A stretch of 64,000 nt of DNA from Rhodospirillaceae bacterium (GTDB taxonomy: Bacteria > Pseudomonadota > Alphaproteobacteria > Bin65). A model generated the notes under the pieces. That model searched no databases, was not told the DNA's origin, and saw only the letters and a program-made list of their open reading frames with translations. Positions 1-10,462 of the stretch are shown here, piece after piece (position 1 is the stretch's first letter; each line of letters begins with the position of its first letter). Location of the stretch: the NCBI GenBank assembly GCA_009840595.1, contig VXNK01000122.1:1-64000 (forward strand), read 5' to 3'. The position numbers were made by a program, and so were the translations under genes.

Positions 1-210
1 TCCGTCGGCAGCGTCTTCTGTGTATCCGCGCGGCCCGCGCGGGCGGGGGGGCGCGCGGGGGGGCGGGCGCCCGCCGCGGCGGGCGGCGGGCCGGGGCCGG
101 GGAGCGCCGGCCCGGCCATGCGCGGCTGCCCGAAATGCGGCCAGCGCGCCCTGATCCGCCAGGAAGGCTGCGACATCTGCACCGGCTGCACCTACAGCAA
201 GTGCGGGTGA
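1..210 (+). CDS. nrdJ: Adenosylcobalamin-dependent ribonucleotide reductase, C-terminal end only
   Basis: Only the 3' end of the gene is in the window. The frame ending with TGA at 208-210 gives a C-terminal Cys-rich tail with CPKCG followed by CDICTGC and the ending YSKCG. This paired-cysteine ribbon is the usual C-terminus of class II (B12-dependent) ribonucleoside-diphosphate reductases, which reduce NDPs to dNDPs. The preceding part (1-117) reads as an Ala/Gly/Arg/Pro-rich linker and is almost pure G+C with long G runs; it may be a true low-complexity linker or an assembly-edge artefact. Assignment rests on the last 30 residues, so the family is likely and the upstream part is unproven. 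Confidence 0.7.
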   Translation, partial: SVGSVFCVSARPARAGGRAGGRAPAAAGGGPGPGSAGPAMRGCPKCGQRALIRQEGCDICTGCTYSKCG

Positions 211-254
211 GGGGGCGAAGCGAACGAATTTCCGATGCCGGCTGGAGAGGCGGT

Positions 255-2063
255 GTGGCGACGAGAAAATCAAACACATTGGAATTCCGAAACGCGGCGC
301 CGCCAAAGTCGGCGCTGGCGGGGATCGAAGAGGGGTCTTCGCGCGCCCGCGCATTGGCGTCGTCAGTCGAGCAGCAACATCGTATGGGCTTTGCGCGGCG
401 CGTGGTCTTCGGTGCGGTCTCCGCATACTGGCAACAGTTGCAGAGGGCGTCGGGCCGTATTCGGCCGCTGCCCAGACCGCCCTTGGATATCGACCTTTCT
501 TCGCTGCCGGAGGAGGCCGGAGAGCTGGCCGAGAACATCGGGGACGCTGCTGCGAAGCTGGATGCGATGGATGCCGGTTACGCGATCGGGGCGCTGTACA
601 CCGCGACGATGCCGGTCGGCTTTCGATCTCAAAACGGCGCCTATTATACGCCGCCGGCGCTTTGCGAAGTCCTGTTGGACATGGCGGCGGAAGCAGGGGT
701 GGATTGGCGAACGGCGCGGATTCTCGACCCGGCGTGCGGAGGCGGCGCTTTCCTGTCGCCGGTGGCCCGGCGCATGGCGAGGAGTTTGAGGGACTGCGAG
801 CCCAGGATTGCGCTGAAGAACATCGAGCAGCGGCTGCTGGGATTCGAACTGGATCCGTTCGCTGCCTGGCTATCGCAGGTGTTCCTCGAAGCGGCGCTCG
901 CCGACTTGTACCATGAAGCGGGGACGCGCCCGGATTCGGTGGTGCGTGTCTGCGACAGCCTCGAACAGGCGGTCGGGAGCGAAGGATTCGATCTCGTCGT
1001 CGGCAATCCTCCTTACGGACGTATCGGGCTCTCGCCGGAATTGCGCGAAAAATTCCGGCGCAGCCTGTTCGGCCATGCAAACCTGTACGGCGTGTTTACC
1101 GACCTGGCTCTTCGGTTCGCGCGGCCGGGCGGGGTCGTCGCCTATGTCACCCCTACGAGCTTCCTGGCTGGAGAGTACTTCAAGGCGCTCCGCGGTTTGC
1201 TGGGCCGGGAAGCGCCCCCGGTGAGCATCGGCTTTGTCGCGGAGCGGAAGGGCGTCTTCGCGGATGTGCTGCAGGAAACGCTGTTGGCGACATACAAGCG
1301 GGGCGGCACTTCGCGTACCGGGAAGGTCTATTTCATTTCGCCGGGACGGGACGGCTCTGTCGCGACAAGGGCTGCAGGTTCGTTCAACCTGCCCGAAGAC
1401 CCGGGTCGGCCCTGGCTGATGCCGAGAACGGAAGCGCAGAGCGCGTTGCTGAGGCAGGTCGACGAAATGCCCTGTAGGCTTGCCGACTACGGTTACACTG
1501 TCAGCACGGGGCCGCTGGTGTGGAACCGCCATAAAACGAGCTTGCGGGACAGGCCCGGCACGGGCCGCTATCCGCTGATCTGGGCCGAAGCGGTGCGGCC
1601 GGACGGGGTGTTTTCGTTCCGGGCGGAGAAACGAAACCACAAGCCGTATTTCGAGCCGAAGGCAAAGGAAAGGTGGGTGGTGACCGAGTTTCCGTGCGTG
1701 CTGCTGCAAAGAACGACGGCAAAGGAGCAATGCCGGCGGCTGATCGCGGCGGAACTGCCGGCGTCATTCCTCGCGGAGCACGGTGCGGTGGTAATCGAGA
1801 ATCACCTGAACATGATTAAACCGCTCAATGGCACCCCGAAGGTGGCGCTGGCAGCCCTGGCCGTCCTTTTTAACAGCGATGTCGTCGATCAGGTTTTCCG
1901 GTGCATCAATGGAAGCGTGGCCGTTTCGGCCTATGAACTGGAAGCCTTGCCTCTTCCGCTACCGGAGGATGTGGGGGAGATCGAGCGGCTGGTGAACGAG
2001 CGAGCGAACCGCGCGACGCTGGAGCGTGCGGTAGAACGCCTGTACAGCCGCGGTACCGGCTGA
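255..2063 (+). CDS. N6-adenine DNA methyltransferase of a type II R-M system
   Basis: A 602-residue class I methyltransferase. Motif I is DPACGGGAF at about residues 158-166 (AdoMet binding) and motif IV is NPPY at 251-254, the catalytic signature of N6-adenine methylases; GAYYTP before motif I is typical of the Eco57I/PstI-like group. The frame is open from 135, but I chose the GTG at 255 because GGAGAGG lies 4 bases upstream and the codons before it have no family character and overlap nrdJ. The next gene starts on the last base of its stop codon, so the two are translationally coupled. Its expected job is protection of the host from the neighbouring nuclease, acting on the same (probably CTGCAG-like) site. 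Confidence 0.87.
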   Translation: MATRKSNTLEFRNAAPPKSALAGIEEGSSRARALASSVEQQHRMGFARRVVFGAVSAYWQQLQRASGRIRPLPRPPLDIDLSSLPEEAGELAENIGDAAAKLDAMDAGYAIGALYTATMPVGFRSQNGAYYTPPALCEVLLDMAAEAGVDWRTARILDPACGGGAFLSPVARRMARSLRDCEPRIALKNIEQRLLGFELDPFAAWLSQVFLEAALADLYHEAGTRPDSVVRVCDSLEQAVGSEGFDLVVGNPPYGRIGLSPELREKFRRSLFGHANLYGVFTDLALRFARPGGVVAYVTPTSFLAGEYFKALRGLLGREAPPVSIGFVAERKGVFADVLQETLLATYKRGGTSRTGKVYFISPGRDGSVATRAAGSFNLPEDPGRPWLMPRTEAQSALLRQVDEMPCRLADYGYTVSTGPLVWNRHKTSLRDRPGTGRYPLIWAEAVRPDGVFSFRAEKRNHKPYFEPKAKERWVVTEFPCVLLQRTTAKEQCRRLIAAELPASFLAEHGAVVIENHLNMIKPLNGTPKVALAALAVLFNSDVVDQVFRCINGSVAVSAYELEALPLPLPEDVGEIERLVNERANRATLERAVERLYSRGTG

Positions 2064-3148
2064 TGCCATTGCCGCCGCTGCTGCCGGTCGCCGATATCCA
2101 CGAACGCCTGCAGACGATCTTTCCTGAGGGAACGGCGAACCGAAACTATGTGACCCGGGAGATCGCGGCCAAGACGATTTTTGTCATGCTTTATATCGGA
2201 GCGGTGGATGGCGAGGATTGCTGGCTACGCCCCGATCAGGTGACGCGAATGTCCGATGCCCAGGCGGCACTGGCAGACGACCCCGAACGGAAACGGTGGT
2301 TGCAGGTGTCCATGCGTCCGGCAGCGGGTGACATCGAAGGGAGGTGGTACGCCGCGAACACGCGCGAGCCGATCCGCGACGAAACCCTGCGCGAAGGACT
2401 GGTGCGAGTCGGCGCGGTGAAGGAAAGGGAGGGATTGCCGACAACATCGCCGCTTCCGCGCTATGCGCTGACGCCGGATTTCGCGGCGCTGTTCGACCCG
2501 ACTCTGACGGAAGAACAATTGCGACCGTCGATCGAGGAATGGCAGGCGACATACCTGTCCAGCGGTGCTTTGGCCCGGATCGCGATCATGCGCCGCGGCG
2601 CCGTCGCCCGCGAGGGAAACGTGCTCGTAACGTTTCCGAGCGGGGAGACACGGCAGATGGAGCCGGGCCCGAGTTCCGTAATCTCCAAGGCTGTGGTGGA
2701 AGAATTTGCGCCGCGGTTCCTGGGAAAGCCGGGGGTTATCTGGGTGAGCGAAAGCCGAAATCGGGTGGTGGCGCGGGACGACCGCCTGGCGCAGGACCTC
2801 GGCCTGACAATCGAGCCGGACAGGAATCTGCCCGACCTGATTCTGGCAGACCTTGGACCTGCCGATCCGATCTTGGTGTTTGCCGAGGTCGTCGCAACGG
2901 CAGGACCCGTCAGCGAAGCGCGCCGGACAGCGCTTCTGGCCATCGCGACAGAAGCGGGTTTCGGCGAAGATCAGGTTGCATTCCTGACTGCTTATGCGGA
3001 TCGGGACGATTCGGCCTTCAAGGCTTCCGTGAGCGAACTGGCATGGCGTTCGTTCGCCTGGTTCATGTCGGAACCGGATCACATCATGCTACTGCACATG
3101 GGCGCCGATGCAGAGCGAGCGCGTCTGTCGGACCTGATGCAAACATAG
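2063..3148 (+). CDS. BsuBI/PstI-type restriction endonuclease
   Basis: A 361-residue protein whose C-terminal third matches the BsuBI/PstI endonuclease family: LPDLILADLG at about 256-265 supplies the PD of a PD-(D/E)xK-like site, and LVFAEVVATAGPVSEARR at about 271-288 supplies the acidic residue E275 and the family GPV...R pattern. The N-terminal half (HERLQTIFPEGTANRNYVTRE, helical) fits the DNA-binding part of the family. The ATG shares one base with the methylase stop (TGATG), the standard M-then-R order. Founding members cut CTGCAG; whether this one does is inference. The gene looks intact. It converges with the pcm gene downstream. Confidence 0.83.
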   Translation: MPLPPLLPVADIHERLQTIFPEGTANRNYVTREIAAKTIFVMLYIGAVDGEDCWLRPDQVTRMSDAQAALADDPERKRWLQVSMRPAAGDIEGRWYAANTREPIRDETLREGLVRVGAVKEREGLPTTSPLPRYALTPDFAALFDPTLTEEQLRPSIEEWQATYLSSGALARIAIMRRGAVAREGNVLVTFPSGETRQMEPGPSSVISKAVVEEFAPRFLGKPGVIWVSESRNRVVARDDRLAQDLGLTIEPDRNLPDLILADLGPADPILVFAEVVATAGPVSEARRTALLAIATEAGFGEDQVAFLTAYADRDDSAFKASVSELAWRSFAWFMSEPDHIMLLHMGADAERARLSDLMQT

Positions 3149-3243
3149 CGGCGATGCCGAAAGGGCCGCGAGCGCGCCCGGGTCGTTTCGCAACGAGATG
3201 CTGCGCGCGGGGCCGGTGCGAAGCGGCGCGGCGGGAAATTCCC

Positions 3244-4218
3244 CTAGTTCCCGCCCCAGCGCGAGACGGTCCTGCCGCCCTGGTACTTGGTGAGCGCCAC
3301 GAAGTTCACCTTGCGCTTGCAGCGCTGCTTTTCCGCCCGGCTGCATTTTGCGGCGTAGATGTCGTGCCGCTCGATGCGGACGCGGCCGGTCTCGCTCCTG
3401 GTCTTGGTCAGCTTGAGCAGGGACTGGGCGCCGGGTGGGCCGACCGGAATGACCATGGTGCCGCCTTCGGCGAGCTGTTTCAGCAGCGGCGGCGGGATGT
3501 GGTCGATCCCGGCGGTCACGATGATCTTGGCAAAGGGCGCATGCTCGGGCCATCCGAAGTAGCCGTCGGCGGTCTTGCGCCGGATCCGGCCGTATTCGGG
3601 ATATTTGGCCGCGGTCAGCCTAGTCAGAATCCTGTCCGTCGCCTTGGAAAGCGGCGGGATGATCTCCACGGAATAGACGTGCGGCGTGAGGTAGCTCAGC
3701 AATGCCGCCTGATAGCCGGAGCCGGTGCCGATCTCGAGCACCTTGTCCGCCGGCCTGACATCCAGTTCCGAGGTCATGCGGCCGACGATATGCGGGCCGG
3801 ATATCGTCACGCCGCAGCCGATATCGAGGAAGGAATGGGCATAGCTCCGGCCGGCGTCCCGGGCGCGGGAAAATTCCTCGCGGGGCGTTGCCAGGAAGGC
3901 GCGCTTTTCCTTGTCCCGCCACAGGTCGAAATTCTCGATCATCGCCAGGTAGCGTTCCCATTTCGCGCGCAGGAAGTCCGGCTTGTCGCCCCGGGCCTTC
4001 TCCATGAAGGCGGCGAAGGCCTCGAAATCGTCCAGCGGCGGACTGAGGCTGTGATCGGAAACGCCCTCGGTCCCGGTCGCCGGTTTGCCGGTAACCAGTA
4101 TCGTGTCGGAAACCCGGGCACAGGCGAGGGCCTCGGACGTCATTCCGGCCGCCAGGATCCCGGCAATAAGGAAAGGGGCAGCAGCCGCCGCCCGGATGTG
4201 CGAAAGCGCAAATCCCAT
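3244..4218 (-). CDS. pcm: Protein-L-isoaspartate O-methyltransferase with signal peptide
   Basis: A 324-residue protein; residues about 155-280 are a PCMT domain with AdoMet motif VLEIGTGSGYQA at 160-171 and the later motif GGTMVIPVGPPG. PCMT methylates L-isoaspartyl residues to start repair of aged proteins. It is longer than cytosolic Pcm (about 210 residues) because of an N-terminal hydrophobic stretch (to about residue 32, ending ALA-C) and a helical insert at 60-125. The leader suggests export to the periplasm; the sequence before the cysteine does not fit a lipobox well, so signal peptidase I is more likely. It lies downstream of ettA on the same strand, 182 bases away. Confidence 0.85.
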   Translation of the reverse strand: MGFALSHIRAAAAAPFLIAGILAAGMTSEALACARVSDTILVTGKPATGTEGVSDHSLSPPLDDFEAFAAFMEKARGDKPDFLRAKWERYLAMIENFDLWRDKEKRAFLATPREEFSRARDAGRSYAHSFLDIGCGVTISGPHIVGRMTSELDVRPADKVLEIGTGSGYQAALLSYLTPHVYSVEIIPPLSKATDRILTRLTAAKYPEYGRIRRKTADGYFGWPEHAPFAKIIVTAGIDHIPPPLLKQLAEGGTMVIPVGPPGAQSLLKLTKTRSETGRVRIERHDIYAAKCSRAEKQRCKRKVNFVALTKYQGGRTVSRWGGN

Positions 4219-4400
4219 GAAACGCCTTTCCTAGCCGGAAATCTGCCGTTGCCGTCACCGACGCCCGAACGGCCTTATGGGGAGTGTCAGGATCGGCCGA
4301 AAGCCGGCAGAAATATGACGCCTCCCCCCGGGCCTGTCCATACGCCCCGACGCGGCGCCCCGGCGCGTCTTGGGGCGCGACCGTGGCGGGAATTCCGCCG

Positions 4401-6080
<1,680 letters not shown>

Positions 6081-6637
6081 GGTCCGGGGCGCGGTTCGGG
6101 GTCAACGGTTCGGGCGCGCGGGTCGACGGCGCCGGCGGGTTGCGGCGCGAGATAGACCGGAACGGAGGCGCAAAGCAGGCGCGGCGATGTCGCGCCGCCC
6201 CGGCCGGCGAGCAGGGCGGGCAGCAGGCGGGAGCGGAAGAACGGGCGCAGGCGCATCGCAATCTCCTTACAGGATCGCGGCCCCCGTCGGCGGTCGGGCT
6301 CCCCGGGCCGGCAACCGCCCCCACCATACCCCTCGAGCACAATGCCAGAGGAGGAGGCTATGCAGGGGTGAGCCAAAACAAACATGTCGCCCCGGACGCC
6401 CCGTAGGGGCGGTCCGGGGACCAGGGCTGCCCCGCACGGCTTCCGCCCGCGACTCTGGGCTCCGGATCGTCGCTGCGCTCCGTCCGGGGCGGCAACGAAG
6501 GGCGACTCGATGCGCATGCCGTTGACACGGTCGCCGCCGCCGCTATCGTCGTTCCCGGCAGGAGCGTCGGCGCCCGCCCCGCCGCCGCGCCAAGCCGGAA
6601 GGCGCGGTGCGGCCCCGGAAACCGAAGGGGCAATCCC
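6081..6637. other. Intergenic region between ettA and the AT-rich gene
   Basis: About 560 bases with no clear gene apart from the small ORF that enters ettA. The stretch 6375-6510 has the look of dispersed intergenic sequence (CCCCGGACGCCCC, GGGGCGGTCCGGGGACC, GCTGCGCTCCGTCCGGGG), similar in style to other repeat-derived spacers in the window. A sigma-70-like promoter for the gene at 6638 lies at 6522-6549. Confidence 0.5.
6522..6549 (+). promoter_or_regulatory. Predicted sigma-70-type promoter for the 6638 gene
   Basis: TTGACA at 6522-6527 and TATCGT at 6544-6549, separated by 16 bases. The -35 box is a perfect consensus match. It would give a leader of about 80 bases before the ATG at 6638. 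Confidence 0.5.
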
Positions 6638-8308
6638 ATGGCAGGAATCGGCATCGTCTGCTTCTTCCTAGGCGCCGTGATCGGTATTCTGAGCCATCTC
6701 TTTCTTGCATCGGCGGCTTTCAGGCATCGAAAGGGATTAACGGCTGCTCTTTGCGCAGCCCTTGGCGCCTTTCTTGTGCTGTGCCTGTATTCCACAACAA
6801 CTCTTCCCGGAGAGCACTTCTATGTCCTGAAACGGCTGACCTTCGGCGCTTTCGTGATGCAAGCCCTTTTCGGCGTTGCGTTCGGGTTCTTTTTCAGAAC
6901 AATGTTCACTTCCGAAAAATTTCATGCCGCAATGTCGAAGGGGGCAATACCTCGCCACTTCTACTATTCGAACATGGCCCTTCTTGCCTTGTTTGTGATC
7001 GGCATCTCGTTACAACCTCTCGGCCGTCTTCTTTCCACGGTGACTTTTATCCAAACTCCAGTTATAGGCCTCGAATTTGCAAAGAAATACCAAGAAACAC
7101 TCGACACTAGAGAAGCTGGTGGCAATGAATCTGTTTCCACGTCGGGGCTTTCTCTATCGTATTTGGTCAATATAGAAAAGTATATAAAAAGAGACTTGCA
7201 ATATATTGACTATCTTTATGATTCATCATCTGAAAAGTCAAATAAATTTTATGAATCGTCTAAAATTTCTCTAACAGAATGTAAGTTAAAAAATTTGAAC
7301 ATACCGGTGTTTTATATGATGATATCTCAGCTTGATGAGAATCTAAACGTCGATTATTTGCTCATGAAGTTTTACCGAGATATCTGCATAGATAAGGGAG
7401 CTAACTTCCCTGATGTAAATCGCTATCCATACCTTGCGCTTTCAGCGATGCATTTGCTTGATCTTTTGGGTAATCCCGAGGCCGGGGTAAAGATTATGAG
7501 TCGATGGATTGACTCAAGAATAGATGATGGAACCTTTCAAATGGAAAGCAAATCAAGGGATAAGAAGAGGAACAAGAACAAGCAGCTTCCGAGTTGGTAT
7601 CTTATCCGTTCTTTGGTACACTTATCAATTTTGGTTGATAGCCTCGGTAGACCAGGAAACGCCTATGCCGTACTTAAAAGAAGTTTATATAGCCTCAAAG
7701 AACTGTTTAAATCTAAATCGGAGAAAATTATTCCTTGGAAGAAATGGCCGGAGAAATGCTCTGAATTTATCGGAAAAAAAAGCAAAACAGAGATAAAAAT
7801 AGAGGAAGGAAAAATAGTAAAAAGAATCTATTTCACATATATGACGCAAGGCAATCTCTTTATCCGTGCCGCCCTTAGGAGTGCCGCTGGCGACGTGACC
7901 GCTTCTAGTCATCTCGAACCTCATGGCCCGGTCAGCAGTCAGCTTCTCGAATACGCAGAATACAACGCCTCAGTGCCCACGGATTGCTACCCGTCTTTGA
8001 CGCCTCCTAACATCATCAACCGGTACAAGGCAAACTTTTTGGCAAACTACGGTAAGCTGATCGTCGCCTTGGCCGGAAAGGGATACTATATCTCCTCGGA
8101 CGGCGGGACGGACCTCACAGCCTATCTCAACGCTCGAAAGCTTCTGATTCAAGCGTTGGAATTGTTGAGGCCCTTCGAAAAAATTGAATACACCGAAATC
8201 TCAAAAAGCGTCTATACAAACGCTCTCAAACCATATAACACACGCACCGAAATTGCCGGCGCGAAATTATATCTAACGCTCGCTGAAAGAGCACTTGGAC
8301 TACGTTGA
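6638..8308 (+). CDS. Unrecognised membrane protein with helical C-terminal domain, AT-rich
   Basis: A 556-residue protein I cannot assign. Four hydrophobic segments lie in the first 130 residues (about 3-25, 33-52, 66-86, 107-127), followed by a long soluble region of about 420 residues. Parts of that region (HLLDLLGNPEAGVKIMSRWI near 270, and LVHLSILVDSLGRPGNAYAVLKRSL near 330) have the spacing of TPR-like helical hairpins; this is a reading by eye. The start has AAGGGG 8 bases upstream. Base composition is sharply unlike the surroundings: about 7050-7850 is AT-rich with AAA/ATA/TTT codons, while the two ends of the gene are closer to host composition. This suggests transfer, or a mosaic gene. 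Confidence 0.8.
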   Translation: MAGIGIVCFFLGAVIGILSHLFLASAAFRHRKGLTAALCAALGAFLVLCLYSTTTLPGEHFYVLKRLTFGAFVMQALFGVAFGFFFRTMFTSEKFHAAMSKGAIPRHFYYSNMALLALFVIGISLQPLGRLLSTVTFIQTPVIGLEFAKKYQETLDTREAGGNESVSTSGLSLSYLVNIEKYIKRDLQYIDYLYDSSSEKSNKFYESSKISLTECKLKNLNIPVFYMMISQLDENLNVDYLLMKFYRDICIDKGANFPDVNRYPYLALSAMHLLDLLGNPEAGVKIMSRWIDSRIDDGTFQMESKSRDKKRNKNKQLPSWYLIRSLVHLSILVDSLGRPGNAYAVLKRSLYSLKELFKSKSEKIIPWKKWPEKCSEFIGKKSKTEIKIEEGKIVKRIYFTYMTQGNLFIRAALRSAAGDVTASSHLEPHGPVSSQLLEYAEYNASVPTDCYPSLTPPNIINRYKANFLANYGKLIVALAGKGYYISSDGGTDLTAYLNARKLLIQALELLRPFEKIEYTEISKSVYTNALKPYNTRTEIAGAKLYLTLAERALGLR

Positions 8309-8327
8309 CGATACGGGGCTGATACTT

Positions 8328-8414
8328 CTACGGGACGAACGCCACACCCGCATGGGCCAGAGCCGGAAAGCAAACGACCGCGAGCCACGCGGCAGCTACA
8401 GAAAAACGGTACAT
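8328..8414 (-). pseudogene. Signal-peptide-only micro-ORF, probable gene remnant
   Basis: A 28-codon frame from ATG 8414 to TAG 8328-8330 encodes a textbook signal peptide (MYRFSVAAAWLAVVCFPALA, then HA and the tail GVAFVP). The predicted cut after AHA leaves only six residues. It therefore looks like the 5' end of a secreted protein that lost its body, possibly when the foreign gene next to it arrived; a tiny secreted peptide is the alternative. The ribosome-binding site is weak (GAAGCG). Confidence 0.4.
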
Positions 8415-8500
8415 CGCTTCATATTCCCCGCCAAGTCCAAGCAGGTATATAGGCAATCCCCGCTTGATGTTGCAAGAGGCAACTCAAGATTATGCACATG

Positions 8501-8529
8501 GCACAATGAGGCGCAATGTCGCATTGTGC
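8501..8529. repeat. Inverted repeat downstream of hyuB
   Basis: GCACAATG at 8501-8508 and its exact complement CATTGTGC at 8522-8529 flank 13 bases. It lies 24 bases beyond the stop of the minus-strand hyuB gene, so it may end or stabilise that transcript; there is no T tract on that strand. Confidence 0.35.
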
Positions 8530-8552
8530 TACTACCCCTGCTCCGCCGCCCC

Positions 8553-10448
8553 CTATTCCGCGGCCAGCTTCATCGGCTGGGCCTGCATCCATTTCTGGAA
8601 GACGGGCTGGCGCGGCGGGTCGAGGCTGGTGTCGGCCTTGCAGCGCGCCTTGAGCTCCTCGACCGTGCCGCCGGTGTCGAACAGGGCGACGTCGCCGCGC
8701 TCGGCCGCCATGCGGCTGCGCAGGGTCTCGGTCTCGCGCGCATTCACGCTCAGGTCGTCATTCAGCACCACGCCGTAGCGCCGGGCGCCGTCGCGCGTCA
8801 CCAGGCTGCGACGCGTGTCCAGCGCGACCTGCTCGGCGTCGCGCTCCAGCGGGTCGCCCCAGCCGCCGCCGCCCCAGGTGTTGAAGTAGAGCGTGTCGCC
8901 GGGTTCGACATGGACACGGTCGCACTTCGATTCCATCCACTGCTCCGAACCGTCGGCGCGCACCATCAGCTTGGTGCTGCGCCGCCCCGGCAGGCCGCCG
9001 TTGACGCCCCAGGGATGAGTGAGCCAGCGGTCGTCGTGGACCGAGATTTCGCCCGGCTCGAGGAACTGGTAGCCCATCGAGAGACCGTTGCCGCCCCGGT
9101 GCACGCCGGGGCCGCCGCTGTCGGCGATCGTCTCGTATTTCACGATGCGCAGCGGGAAATAGGCCTCGAGGAACTCGTTCGGCACATTGGTGAAAGACGG
9201 CCACAGGGAATGGCCGTCCGGCCCGTCGCCCGCCGGCCGGCCCGGCACGCCGCCGAAGCCGATCTGGTAGAGCTGGTACCATTCGCCGTTCTTGTCGTAG
9301 CCCGAATACATGAAGTGCGGGCTGTCGGAGAAGCCGGCGGCGCACAGCGCGTCGGGCGAACCCTGGCCGAGCAGGCCGCTCATGATGTCGAAGATGCGCG
9401 CCAGCATGTGGGTGCGCGAAGAGAGCGCGGCCGGACGGATCGGTTTCAGGATGGTGCCGCGCGGAATGCGCACGTCGACCAGGTCGTAGAAGCCGTCGTT
9501 GAACAGGATCTGCGGGTCGAAAATGTTGATGAAGAAGGAGCCGAGGAACATCTTGAACATCTCCTCGTTGAGGAGAAAGTTCACCGAGCTGATCGACTGC
9601 GGATCGGTGCCCTCGAAATCGAAGATCACCTTCTCGCCCTCGCGCCACATGGTGCAGGCGATCTTGTAGGGGCCCATGCCGAGGCCGTCGTCGTCGATAA
9701 AGTCCTCGAAATACTGGCGCGATTCCGGGATCACCATCTGGAGGATCGCGCTCATCGCCCGCTTGTTGCGGTCGAGCATCTCGGCCATCGCCGCGTTGAG
9801 CTCGTCGACGCCGAAGCGCTCGGCCATCTCGTGCACCCGCCGCTCGGCGAGGCGCAGGGCGGCGACGACGGCGTTGAAGTCCGAGCGGTTCCAGTCCGGC
9901 AGGCGGCAGTTGCGCAGGATGAGTTCGAGGATTTCCTCGTTCAGCTTGCCCTGGCGGTAGATCTTGACCGGCGGGATCTGGATGCCTTCCTCGAAAATCT
10001 GCGCCGCGTCGGTCGGCAGGCTGCCCGGCACCTTGCCGCCGATATCCGTCATATGGCCGAACATGGCGGCCCAGGCGACGATCCGGCCGTCGATATAGAT
10101 CGGCATCATGGTCAGCCAGTCGTTGAGATGGCTGATCGCGCCGTTGCAGGAATAGGGATCGTTGGTCAGGAAGACGTCGCCTTCCTCGATGTCGCCGTCG
10201 TAACCCTGCTGGAAGCCCCAGAAGAAGGAGCCGAACTGGCCGACGACCATCTTGCCCTCGGCGTTGGCGATCATCGGGAAAGCGTCGTGCTGCTCGCGGA
10301 TGCCGGGAGACATGGCGGTGCGGAACAGGACGGCGTCCATCTCGGTGCGCGCGTTGCGCATCGCGTTCTCGATGATGTCGAGGGTGACGGGGTCGACCTC
10401 GACCTTCTTGAACGGCGCGGTGTTGCTCTGGATCAGGCGGGCTGGCAT
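8553..10448 (-). CDS. hyuB: Hydantoinase/oxoprolinase B subunit (HyuB family)
   Basis: A 631-residue HyuB-family protein that works with HyuA in ATP-dependent opening of cyclic amides (N-methylhydantoin, 5-oxoproline) or in related carboxylases. Conserved family motifs are present: GDVFLTNDPYS at about 90-100, a downstream His at 107 (ISHLND), GHMTDIGG at 131-138 and FEEGIQIPPV near 155. I chose ATG 10448, with GGGAGGAG 6 bases upstream, rather than the much longer open frame running into hyuA. It follows hyuA by 14 bases on the same strand and is the last gene of the unit. Substrate cannot be fixed from sequence. Confidence 0.88.
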   Translation of the reverse strand: MPARLIQSNTAPFKKVEVDPVTLDIIENAMRNARTEMDAVLFRTAMSPGIREQHDAFPMIANAEGKMVVGQFGSFFWGFQQGYDGDIEEGDVFLTNDPYSCNGAISHLNDWLTMMPIYIDGRIVAWAAMFGHMTDIGGKVPGSLPTDAAQIFEEGIQIPPVKIYRQGKLNEEILELILRNCRLPDWNRSDFNAVVAALRLAERRVHEMAERFGVDELNAAMAEMLDRNKRAMSAILQMVIPESRQYFEDFIDDDGLGMGPYKIACTMWREGEKVIFDFEGTDPQSISSVNFLLNEEMFKMFLGSFFINIFDPQILFNDGFYDLVDVRIPRGTILKPIRPAALSSRTHMLARIFDIMSGLLGQGSPDALCAAGFSDSPHFMYSGYDKNGEWYQLYQIGFGGVPGRPAGDGPDGHSLWPSFTNVPNEFLEAYFPLRIVKYETIADSGGPGVHRGGNGLSMGYQFLEPGEISVHDDRWLTHPWGVNGGLPGRRSTKLMVRADGSEQWMESKCDRVHVEPGDTLYFNTWGGGGWGDPLERDAEQVALDTRRSLVTRDGARRYGVVLNDDLSVNARETETLRSRMAAERGDVALFDTGGTVEELKARCKADTSLDPPRQPVFQKWMQAQPMKLAAE

Positions 10449-10462
10449 GGCTGCTCTCCTCC

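Noticed and set aside
1-117. G-rich start of the window as a possible quadruplex element
   Set aside because: In frame with nrdJ as a linker and at the very edge of the sequence, where artefacts are likely; cannot be separated from assembly noise.
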